Shown here: positions 1-5,904 of the stretch, in pieces
How the letters are laid out: the number at the start of each line of letters is the position of its first letter
Position numbering within the stretch: the first letter of the stretch is position 1
Assembly: GCA_018396615.1 (NCBI GenBank)
Contig: JAGTQT010000069.1
Span: 1 to 6,614 of the forward strand
DNA length: 6,614 nt
Source of the DNA: Candidatus Bathyarchaeota archaeon
GTDB lineage: Archaea > Thermoproteota > Bathyarchaeia > Bathyarchaeales > Bathycorpusculaceae
Direction: 5' to 3'
Program-made: the position numbers and the translations under genes
Notes under the pieces: model-generated
What the model was told of the DNA's origin: nothing
What the model saw: the letters and a program-made list of their open reading frames with translations, nothing else
Database searches by the model: none

Positions 1-85
1 TAAACGCAACCGCCATGAAAGCCTGTGAAAGCAATAGAACAGCCATCAAAGAAAGCCCTATCTTGATTAAAGTTTTCTTATGCAC
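1..85 (-). CDS. N-terminal fragment of a secreted or anchored protein, probably the ABC solute-binding protein
   Basis: Only the first 28 codons are in the window; the gene runs off the left edge. Reading leftwards from a GTG start, the peptide begins VHKKTLIKIG and continues LSLMAVLLLSQAFMAVAF: a short basic N-terminus (K3, K4, K8) and then an uninterrupted hydrophobic core, which is a classic signal peptide or membrane anchor. An AGGAG Shine-Dalgarno site lies 8 bases before the GTG and fixes the start. The gene follows oppB-C-D-F on the same strand after a 121-base gap with its own TATA-like box. A family 5 solute-binding protein is the expected partner at this place in Opp/Dpp clusters, and such proteins begin with a signal of this kind. 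The signal is seen; the solute-binding identity is inferred from context only. No cleavage site or lipobox cysteine is visible in the part present. Confidence 0.6.
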   Translation of the reverse strand, partial: MHKKTLIKIGLSLMAVLLLSQAFMAVAF

Positions 86-93
86 TTTTCTCT

Positions 94-98
94 CTCCT
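94..98 (-). promoter_or_regulatory. Shine-Dalgarno site of the left-edge gene
   Basis: AGGAG on the minus strand, with 8 bases between it and the GTG start at 85-83. It sits inside a run of about 22 purines (106-85) in which AGAGAGAAA occurs on both sides of the GG. It supports the GTG as the true start, since no ATG lies nearby in frame. Confidence 0.65.
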
Positions 99-135
99 TT
101 CTCTCTATTTCAGCAGTCAAATAGTTGATTGCGCG

Positions 136-144
136 ATTTAAAAA
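136..144 (-). promoter_or_regulatory. Candidate TATA box for the left-edge gene
   Basis: TTTTTAAAT on the minus strand, preceded by ATAAAC, resembles an archaeal box A. Transcription would start near position 113-115, leaving a leader of about 28-30 bases that contains the SD site. A separate promoter for the binding protein would let it be made in excess over the membrane complex, as is common in binding-protein-dependent importers. This rests on base composition and position alone. Confidence 0.4.
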
Positions 145-165
145 GTTTATGGAACATTCTTACAT

Positions 166-186
166 AAAAATCTCACACATAAAAAA
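166..186 (-). terminator. Candidate oligo-T terminator after oppF
   Basis: Beginning about 20 bases after the oppF stop codon, the minus strand carries a run of six T (186-181) and then a run of five T (170-166). Archaeal transcription can end at T-rich tracts without a hairpin, and I see no strong hairpin here. Read-through into the downstream gene remains possible, so this may only reduce transcription between oppF and its neighbour. Confidence 0.35.
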
Positions 187-206
187 GACCAGCAACCACC
201 CAAAAA

Positions 207-1205
207 TCATTTACCCAACGGAAAGTGACACGCCACAAAATGCCCCTTACCAGCCTCAACAAGCTCAGGCACAACCTTCTTGCAAATCTCCTGAGCATAA
301 CGGCAACGCGTATGGAAACGACATCCAGACGGCGGATTAACAGCACTCGGAACCTCTCCCTTAATAACCACCTCAGTTCGCCTTCCCGTGGGATCAGGCA
401 CAGGAACCGCAGCAATCAACGCCTCAGTATAGGGATGCAAAGGACTCTGCGTCACGTCATCTGTAAAGCCTGTCTCAACAAACTTCCCAAGATACATCAC
501 AGCAATACGGTCACACATGTACCTTGCCAAAGCAACATCATGAGTAATATATAGAAAAGCCAACCTGAACTTCTCAACAAGCCCCAGCATAAGCTTCGTA
601 ACTTCACTCCTAATTGAAGCGTCTAACATTGAAACAGGCTCATCAGCCACAATAAACTCTGGCTTCAAAACAAAAGCCCGCGCAATAGCAACCCTCTGCC
701 TCTGCCCACCACTAACCTCATGAGGAAACCTATATAGATATTCTTCAGGAGGAACAAGATCCATATCCTCCATAACCTGAATAACTCTTTCCCTAACCTC
801 GCCCTCGGTAAGCTCCTCTTTCTGCAGATGCAAAGGCTCCGAAATAATGTCATAAACACTCATACGCGGGTTCAAAGACTCATAGGGGTCCTGAAAGATA
901 ATCTGCATCTTGCTCCGCATCTTCCGCATCTCGCGAAGCGAAAGACCAAGCAGATTAACGCCTTTAAACTTAACCCGCCCAGCAGTCGGTTCAATCAGCC
1001 TAACCAACAACCGGCCAGTAGTAGTCTTGCCACAGCCGCTTTCGCCAACTAAACCGAAAACCTCACCTTCACCAATCGAAAAACTCACGCCGTCAACCGC
1101 GTGCACAAAAGGAACCTGGCTAGAAACTAACGTCTTAAAGAAACCCAACTTCAGCGGGAAATACTTCCTAAGACCCTCAATTTCCATCAAAGCCTTGCCG
1201 CTCAT
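207..1205 (-). CDS. oppF: Oligopeptide/oligosaccharide ABC transporter, ATP-binding protein OppF/DppF type
   Basis: This is one of the two cytoplasmic ATPases that would power substrate import by the OppBC channel. At 332 residues it has the usual family length. Visible motifs are Walker A GESGCGKT (54-61), Q-loop Q105, ABC signature VSGGQ (164-168), Walker B FIVADE (184-189) with catalytic E189, D-loop SMLD (192-195) and H-loop H222, so it should be active in ATP hydrolysis. The sequence FQDPYESLNPRM is typical of the OppF/DppF branch. The C-terminal oligopeptide-transporter extension has C295, C301, C308 and C326, a spacing known in related DppD proteins to hold an iron-sulfur cluster. The ATG at 1205 overlaps the oppD stop (ATGA), and GGAGGT 8 bases upstream, inside oppD, supports it over the in-frame ATG at residue 7. 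Translation is probably coupled to oppD. F versus D naming follows sequence style and gene order. Confidence 0.93.
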   Translation of the reverse strand: MSGKALMEIEGLRKYFPLKLGFFKTLVSSQVPFVHAVDGVSFSIGEGEVFGLVGESGCGKTTTGRLLVRLIEPTAGRVKFKGVNLLGLSLREMRKMRSKMQIIFQDPYESLNPRMSVYDIISEPLHLQKEELTEGEVRERVIQVMEDMDLVPPEEYLYRFPHEVSGGQRQRVAIARAFVLKPEFIVADEPVSMLDASIRSEVTKLMLGLVEKFRLAFLYITHDVALARYMCDRIAVMYLGKFVETGFTDDVTQSPLHPYTEALIAAVPVPDPTGRRTEVVIKGEVPSAVNPPSGCRFHTRCRYAQEICKKVVPELVEAGKGHFVACHFPLGK

Positions 1206-2170
1206 TCCTTTCTACCTCCAACAAGCCAGCAGGCAACATAATGATCTTTGCCAGCTGAAATCACAGGCGGCTCCTCTTTCCTACAAATCTCCATCGCATA
1301 ATCGCATCTCGGATGGAACCTGCAACCAGGCGGCGGAGTCAAAAGGTCTGGAGGGAAGCCGTGGATCGACGAAAGCTCAGTTTTTCTTCCCAAAACACTT
1401 GGAAAAGCAGCTATCAGCTTCTGCGTGTAAGGATGCAAAGTTTCCTTAAAAACAGAAACAATATCGCCTTGCTCCACAACTTTACCTGCATACATTATAG
1501 CTATCTTGTTACAAGTCTCCGCGATCATTGAAAGGTCATGCGAAATCAGCAAGGTAGACAAGTTCAGTTTCTGCTGCAACTCCTTTATCACCTTCAGCAC
1601 CTGCGCGGCAATAATAACGTCCAACGCCGTGGTAGGCTCATCCAGCACAACCAACTCAGGGTTGCAAGCAAGCGACATGGCAATCATCGTCCGCTGCTTC
1701 ATGCCGCCGCTTAACTCATGCGGGTACCTGTCGAACCTTGAGGCTCCAATGCCTACCAAATCTAAAAGTTTGCCCGCTCTCTTTACAGCCTCTTCCTTTG
1801 AGACAGATTCATGAATCGTTATGCTTTCAACAATTTGATCTCCAACCTTAATCGTAGGGTGAAGCGAGTTCATAGCTCCCTGAAAAACAGTGGAAATCTT
1901 CTTCCACCTTATTTCCTTACTGAACTCGCGGTCGCTAAGCTTCAGCAAGTCTTTGCCCGCAAAGTTGATTTTCCCGCCGAAAACTTTGCCGTTTCGAGGC
2001 AAAAGCCTAAGCAACGTCAGTATCGCACTTGTTTTTCCGCATCCTGATTCGCCGGCAATTCCAAGACTGTCTCCTTTCTCTAGCGACAGCGACACGTCGT
2101 CAACTGCTCTAACCCACCCTCTTAAGGTGTAGAAGTACATTTTCAAGTTCTCGATGCTAAGCAAAGGCAT
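1202..2170 (-). CDS. oppD: Oligopeptide/oligosaccharide ABC transporter, ATP-binding protein OppD/DppD type
   Basis: This is the second ATPase of the importer, 322 residues, and would pair with OppF under the OppBC channel. Motifs are all present: Walker A GESGCGKT (40-47), Q-loop Q97, signature LSGGM (153-157) followed by KQR, Walker B LVVLDE (173-178) with E178, D-loop TALD (181-184) and H-loop H211. The LSGGMKQR form and the FQGAMNSL segment after the Q-loop are typical of the D subunit. The C-terminal oligo_HPY-type region carries C283, C289, C296 and C314, with exactly the same spacing as in OppF. The ATG directly abuts the oppC stop codon (TAA then ATG). An AGGAGGAG Shine-Dalgarno site lies within the last codons of oppC, 9 bases from the start. 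The gene ends in a 4-base overlap with oppF. The family call is firm; the transported compound is not determined by this subunit. Confidence 0.94.
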   Translation of the reverse strand: MPLLSIENLKMYFYTLRGWVRAVDDVSLSLEKGDSLGIAGESGCGKTSAILTLLRLLPRNGKVFGGKINFAGKDLLKLSDREFSKEIRWKKISTVFQGAMNSLHPTIKVGDQIVESITIHESVSKEEAVKRAGKLLDLVGIGASRFDRYPHELSGGMKQRTMIAMSLACNPELVVLDEPTTALDVIIAAQVLKVIKELQQKLNLSTLLISHDLSMIAETCNKIAIMYAGKVVEQGDIVSVFKETLHPYTQKLIAAFPSVLGRKTELSSIHGFPPDLLTPPPGCRFHPRCDYAMEICRKEEPPVISAGKDHYVACWLVGGRKE

Positions 2171-4270
2171 TTACCTTCTCCTCCTAAGTCTCGGGTTCAC
2201 AATCTCGTCAACAGCATGACCAAGAAACACGAATGCCAAACATAGGACAGTTATTGCTATGGCTGGAGGTACAAACCACCACCAAGCAAACACGGCAAAA
2301 GCGCCTCCCTCAGTCCACATTATGTTAAACTCTCTTCCCCAAGTGGGAGTCGTTGGGTCGCCAAACCCTATAAAGCTCAGTCCAGCTTCCGTCATGATTC
2401 CTCCAGGAACGCTGAGAACAAAGTCTGACAGAACAATCGGAAGAACGTTCGGTATAAGGTGCCTAATCATTATGTAAGTGCGTGAAGCTCCTGAAGCAGT
2501 TGCACATTCGACGAAGGCAGCCTCGCGTAACGAAAGAACCTGAGATCTAATCACCCTTGACAAGCCTTGCCAGCCAAAAATGGCGATTAGTATTACTATG
2601 TACCATACGTTCTGTCCATACATATACACCAAGACGATTAGCAAGGGAAGAACAGGCAAACAAAGCAATATATCTACAAGTCTCATCATTAACTCGTCAA
2701 CCGTGCCTCCAAGGTAACCGGCAACTACGCCAACCATGACGCCGATAAACGATGATGCAACAGCTGAAGCCAAGCCGATGGCTAGTGATATTTTGATGCC
2801 GTGGACAATTCTTGACCAAATGTCTCGTCCTAAGTGGTCTGTTCCCATTATGCCGTGAAGCATTCCTTTAACATCAAGGAAGATAGGCTTGATTCTCGCG
2901 AAGTAGTAGATCGGGTAGATAGTTGTGGTATCTGTTGTTCTGCTGTATGTAGCGGTTGCGTTTATGTAGAAATACATTTGATAACTATAGTTGCCTTTTT
3001 GAGGGAACAAAGCATTTGACAAACTTTGCCAATCAACAGCGCCATCTTTGTTAACAAAACCCATTTTGTGGGACCAGTACAAGTCAGATGTCAACTGGAA
3101 AGTCTCGTTTATCTTGGTTTTCTGCAACCTCTTATCGGGAGAAGATATGTTAAGAGGCATCAGTTCTTGTCTCGGAGTTATGCTTTGGCTGTAATAATAC
3201 TGACGTTTGTTATACCACTCTGCATCCCAAAGATTGGTAGTGTTAACAGGACTCGTCATGTTCAGTTCAACATTATAAAAGGCTCTCGCTATCTTTTCAC
3301 TTGGACTGTAATATTGGTGCGGGTCAACTTCCAAGGTAAACCCGATTATGAAGCCGCCTCCTCGAGGTGGGTTATACGGATAGTAGTCACTAACTGTTTC
3401 CAAGGATATTCTGAAAGGTGCGGATTCATTGTAACTTAAGCCTGAAATATTGAATTCAAATGATCGCCCATTCCAAGACCAAGTAACGCTCGGATCGTTC
3501 TTAATTGATTCTGGTAACGTGACAAAGTAGTCAGTAAAGTTGTATTCTTGATGAAGGGTGCGTGGAAGATCCCGAAGTGATGGATAGAAGAAGTCTATCC
3601 AGGAAGGCGGAACTAGCTCATCAGCAAGGTCAGTTTTTTCAGGGTTAACCCCAAGCGACAGCACAGGCACCAAAACAGCCGCAATAATGTATGTGAACAG
3701 TATTGCCATTCCAACGAGCCCAATCTTGTTGTGGGAAAAGTCTTCCCAGAAGCTTCTTATTCGTCTTCCCATCAAGGTTTTGGCTTCTTGACGCTGAGCC
3801 GTCAAACTCAACGCACTTACAATAATGGGAACTGCACCTTGAAGGATTACTCTGAGATACATGACGGCAAGACCTTCATATTTTATTCTCGCTACATACG
3901 TCCACCAATCGCCAATACCATAAACAAAAAGAGCAACTAATCCTGTAGCAAACGCGGTCAACGCTGCAAACTCCATATGTTTCACTCTAAAAATTAGGTA
4001 GCCGCAGAGAATGAATATTGAGCCTATCACAAAATCCATTATCGAGTACAAGTGCGGAAGCAACATTAAGCCGCTATTAGCAAACAGCGCCCAGAGGTCA
4101 GCTGCCCAAGGCTCAGGATTTTTGAGGTCGCCAAGGTTAAGGCTCACGTACAGCTCACATACACCTAAGCCTATTGTGGCAAATCCCAGAAGGATTATAA
4201 GCAAACTAAAAATTAAAGCTCTGAATGAACGAGGTTCACGAGGTCTTTTTTCCTGAGGTTTGGCTGCCAT
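2171..4270 (-). CDS. oppC: Oversized ABC transporter permease OppC/DppC with extra N-terminal helices and a large outside domain
   Basis: This is one half of the membrane channel of the importer. At 699 residues it is more than twice the usual ~300. In order: a basic N-terminus (1-16); four extra hydrophobic helices (about 17-40, 76-94, 99-119, 135-157); a basic linker (160-183); the usual first permease helix (184-206); a long polar domain (about 207-465); then the canonical permease core with GTDHLGRDIWSR (476-487) and further helices near 490-518, 528-550, 555-570, 603-625 and 660-685. The EAA coupling loop, which contacts an ATPase, runs from E583 to P611 (EAAFVECATASGASRT, then IPNVLP). 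Four added helices keep the N-terminus inside and fit the positive-inside rule. The frame is unbroken, so this is not an obvious assembly fusion. GGAG overlapping the oppB stop, 9 bases before the ATG, supports the start. The long insert may dock the binding protein or screen substrate; that is inference. Confidence 0.92.
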   Translation of the reverse strand: MAAKPQEKRPREPRSFRALIFSLLIILLGFATIGLGVCELYVSLNLGDLKNPEPWAADLWALFANSGLMLLPHLYSIMDFVIGSIFILCGYLIFRVKHMEFAALTAFATGLVALFVYGIGDWWTYVARIKYEGLAVMYLRVILQGAVPIIVSALSLTAQRQEAKTLMGRRIRSFWEDFSHNKIGLVGMAILFTYIIAAVLVPVLSLGVNPEKTDLADELVPPSWIDFFYPSLRDLPRTLHQEYNFTDYFVTLPESIKNDPSVTWSWNGRSFEFNISGLSYNESAPFRISLETVSDYYPYNPPRGGGFIIGFTLEVDPHQYYSPSEKIARAFYNVELNMTSPVNTTNLWDAEWYNKRQYYYSQSITPRQELMPLNISSPDKRLQKTKINETFQLTSDLYWSHKMGFVNKDGAVDWQSLSNALFPQKGNYSYQMYFYINATATYSRTTDTTTIYPIYYFARIKPIFLDVKGMLHGIMGTDHLGRDIWSRIVHGIKISLAIGLASAVASSFIGVMVGVVAGYLGGTVDELMMRLVDILLCLPVLPLLIVLVYMYGQNVWYIVILIAIFGWQGLSRVIRSQVLSLREAAFVECATASGASRTYIMIRHLIPNVLPIVLSDFVLSVPGGIMTEAGLSFIGFGDPTTPTWGREFNIMWTEGGAFAVFAWWWFVPPAIAITVLCLAFVFLGHAVDEIVNPRLRRRR
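2876..3652 (-). other. Extracytoplasmic insertion domain of OppC (residues about 207-465)
   Basis: This part of OppC lies between the first canonical permease helix and the conserved GTDHLGRD segment, where ordinary members have only a short loop. It lacks hydrophobic helices and contains no cysteine. It has about 23 tyrosines in 259 residues, often clustered (YYPY at 296-299, YYY at 358-360). All nine N-X-S/T sequons of the protein fall here: N244, N274, N281, N337, N343, N374, N388, N427 and N437. Placement after an outward-going helix puts it outside the cell. I do not recognise a named domain. Its edges are approximate. Confidence 0.75.
3791..4270 (-). other. N-terminal four-helix extension of OppC (residues 1-160)
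   Basis: This segment precedes the canonical permease start and holds four predicted membrane helices (about 17-40, 76-94, 99-119, 135-157). Both ends are basic (KRPREPR near 8-14, RRIR near 169-172), which places both inside the cell. The 41-75 loop, on the outside, includes NPEPWAADLW. The function is unknown; it could be a membrane scaffold or a regulatory module. Helix limits were judged by eye. Confidence 0.65.
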
Positions 4271-4282
4271 TTGTCTTCACTC

Positions 4283-5293
4283 CTATCTTCGTGCTCCTAC
4301 ACGGATTCTTGGATCAAGAACTCCATATAAGAGGTCGGCAATTATGTTGAACATTATGGTTAGAGTTGCGAATATGAAGAGCACTGCTTGGACCACAGGG
4401 TAGTTAGGAGAACCTCTTGACAAGGATTCCACATACCATTTGCCTATTCCCTCAAGCCCGAAGATTGTTTCAGTAATGATGGCGCCAGTAACTATACCAG
4501 GGATAGACAATGTTATCATGGTGGCCACAGGTGGAAGTATGCTTTTGAAAGCATGCTTATACAAGACTGTTCGTTCGCTTAGTCCTTTAGCGCGAGCAGT
4601 AACTATGTAGTCTTGCGTTAACGCGTCAATTAACATGTTTCGCGTGTACAGTGCCCATCCTCCGAAGCCCCCGAAAGTTAATACGAGTATCGGCAGTGAC
4701 AAGTGCCATGCAGCACCGGGTAAGAAGTCCCAGAAGGATTTGTAGGGTCCACCAAGTCCTCCTCCAGTTGGAAAGATGCGTATTCCGTATATGTTTGCAA
4801 GGTAGCTGAAGAAGAAAATTGACAAAAGTTGAAGGACGAATATGGGTATGCCGAATGTTAAGAGTGCACAGCCCATTATTGCGACGTCAAGTTTTCCTCC
4901 GCGTTTTGCTGCGGCAAATATTCCGGCGGGGATGCCTACTATGGTTCTTCCGATCATGGCTGAACCTAGAAGCAGCACGGTTAGCTGCATTCGCCACGAC
5001 ATTTCAGAAGCCACAGTTTGCTTGCTTTTGAAGGAAATTCCAAAGTAGGGTGGAATAAGCCCGTAAGAGAACATGTTTCTTAGATATTTGAAATATCGAA
5101 CATCTAGAGGGTCTCGCAAACCATATTCTCTAGCAATCATCTCTTTTTGCTCAGGTTTCATTCCTGGCTGAAGGAGATATCGGGTTGGGTCAGAGGGTTG
5201 GAGTACAAATATGACAAAGTTTAATGTGGCAACTATAAGCAGGGTTATTATGCCTACAACTATTCTTTTAGCTAAATACTTTCTTAAAGTCAT
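4283..5293 (-). CDS. oppB: Oligopeptide/oligosaccharide ABC transporter permease OppB/DppB type
   Basis: This is the first gene of the importer cluster and the partner permease of OppC. At 336 residues it has the normal family length. The N-terminal helix (about 10-32) is followed by the outside segment with YGLRDPL (57-63) and RYFKYL (66-71), a hallmark of the OppB branch. Further helices lie near 105-128, 137-165, 197-217, 256-278 and 305-325. The EAA-like coupling loop spans about 227-255, with ARAKGLSER (233-241), G237 and the ILPP end (252-255), and would contact one of the ATPases. The C-terminus LLYGVLDPRIR (321-331) is also typical. AAGGAGG at 5310-5304 lies 10 bases before the ATG, and a good TATA-like box lies about 50 bases upstream. 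The oppB stop codon TAG overlaps the SD site of oppC, so the two are probably translated as a coupled pair. I see nothing unusual in the protein itself. Confidence 0.95.
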   Translation of the reverse strand: MTLRKYLAKRIVVGIITLLIVATLNFVIFVLQPSDPTRYLLQPGMKPEQKEMIAREYGLRDPLDVRYFKYLRNMFSYGLIPPYFGISFKSKQTVASEMSWRMQLTVLLLGSAMIGRTIVGIPAGIFAAAKRGGKLDVAIMGCALLTFGIPIFVLQLLSIFFFSYLANIYGIRIFPTGGGLGGPYKSFWDFLPGAAWHLSLPILVLTFGGFGGWALYTRNMLIDALTQDYIVTARAKGLSERTVLYKHAFKSILPPVATMITLSIPGIVTGAIITETIFGLEGIGKWYVESLSRGSPNYPVVQAVLFIFATLTIMFNIIADLLYGVLDPRIRVGARR

Positions 5294-5303
5294 TTTTCTT
5301 CAG

Positions 5304-5310
5304 CCTCCTT
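5304..5310 (-). promoter_or_regulatory. Shine-Dalgarno site of oppB
   Basis: AAGGAGG on the minus strand, with 10 bases between it and the ATG at 5293. It is the strongest free-standing ribosome binding site in the window. It suggests oppB is translated from a leadered message and is not coupled to the gene before it. Confidence 0.7.
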
Positions 5311-5340
5311 ATCCCCGATACGGTAGAGATAAATTGTTCA

Positions 5341-5348
5341 ATATTTAA
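5341..5348 (-). promoter_or_regulatory. Candidate TATA box for the opp operon
   Basis: TTAAATAT on the minus strand, in the 98-base gap between the four-helix protein gene and oppB. It matches the archaeal box A pattern well. Initiation would fall near 5319, giving a leader of about 26 bases that contains the AAGGAGG site. It marks the likely start of the oppB-C-D-F transcript. No operator or inverted repeat is evident beside it. Confidence 0.55.
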
Positions 5349-5391
5349 GCTTGTCGAACCATGTTGTTAAAAATTTTGCCTAGCTTTTGGA

Positions 5392-5862
5392 TTATCGTTT
5401 TCGTGAGAATAGGTAGATGATTACTTCGGAAAAGTTTATTCCGCTCACGAAGCTGGTGATGCTGATGAACCACCACATTTGTGGAACTATGAAAAGGAGG
5501 GCTGGAATCAAAATTATCAACACGACTACTGCAGCATAGAGGAGGGTGAGAGAACGTTTGAAGTCTTTGGCTGTTTCTTCAGCTCCAGACACGTAAAGTT
5601 CAGTTTTTTTCGCGGTTTCGGCTGCAGAGTATAATCGCACTTTTATCAGTAAGATTAACAGCGTCAAAATTGCCGTCATAGAAAAGTATGAAAGTATAGG
5701 CATAGGAATCCCTAAAAAAGCAGGATTTGGCGCATTTGGATCTTCTTCTCTAAGAATAACAACAGCAAATGCTGTGGAGGCAATTGCTATTATTGCGCTT
5801 ACACTTACCAGAAAACGGCCAAACGGGTAATCAACGTTTTTCATCATTTCACGTAGGTTCAT
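5392..5862 (-). CDS. Hypothetical four-helix membrane protein
   Basis: I do not recognise this 156-residue protein. It has four hydrophobic helices (about 15-37, 55-75, 105-127 and 130-152). A short outside loop (38-54, with DPNAPNP) and a charged inside loop of about 30 residues (75-104) join them, and both ends are basic (SRKR at the C-terminus). The inside loop, rich in A, E, K and T, could form an amphipathic helix. The ATG at 5862 has only a weak GGTG ribosome site 5 bases away; Met6 or Met7 are alternative starts. It lies 42 bases after the stop of the gene before it on the same strand, so the two may share a transcript. It is separated from oppB by 98 bases with a promoter, so a role in the importer is not implied. 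No catalytic motif is visible. Confidence 0.8.
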   Translation of the reverse strand: MNLREMMKNVDYPFGRFLVSVSAIIAIASTAFAVVILREEDPNAPNPAFLGIPMPILSYFSMTAILTLLILLIKVRLYSAAETAKKTELYVSGAEETAKDFKRSLTLLYAAVVVLIILIPALLFIVPQMWWFISITSFVSGINFSEVIIYLFSRKR

Positions 5863-5904
5863 CGCAACACCACAAACAACGTTAATTAGCTAGGAGGTTA
5901 GCAC

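Noticed and set aside
173..415. An 80-codon minus-strand open frame overlapping the end of oppF in another frame.
   Set aside because: The arginine- and leucine-rich translation is typical of out-of-frame reading, and OppF with its complete cysteine motif explains this stretch.
910..1449. A 179-codon open frame on the + strand opposite the oppF/oppD junction.
   Set aside because: It crosses two well-supported ATPase genes on the other strand, has no ribosome site that I can see, and its translation looks like no natural domain. It is a shadow of the real genes' codon pattern. The other + strand open frames between 125 and 5048 were rejected for the same reason.
2171..4270. The possibility that the long OppC is an assembly artefact joining two genes.
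   Set aside because: The frame is continuous and the canonical permease parts flank the insert in the correct order and topology. All sequons fall on the outside segment, which a random join would not produce.
207..5293. Assignment to a specific substrate such as nickel, dipeptides or cellobiose.
   Set aside because: Permeases and ATPases of this family do not reveal the substrate. The probable binding protein is cut off after its signal peptide, and no metabolic genes lie in the window.
5369..5377. An A/T run after the four-helix protein gene (AAAATTTTT on the minus strand) that could be a terminator.
   Set aside because: The T run is only five bases, lies in generally AT-rich sequence just before the oppB promoter, and has no supporting structure, so I do not list it as a feature.
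5888..5902. A small hairpin (GCTA and TAGC arms around ACCTCC, minus strand) between the two hypothetical genes, whose loop is complementary to a Shine-Dalgarno sequence.
   Set aside because: The stem is only four base pairs and no SD lies close enough to be masked convincingly; it is likely chance.
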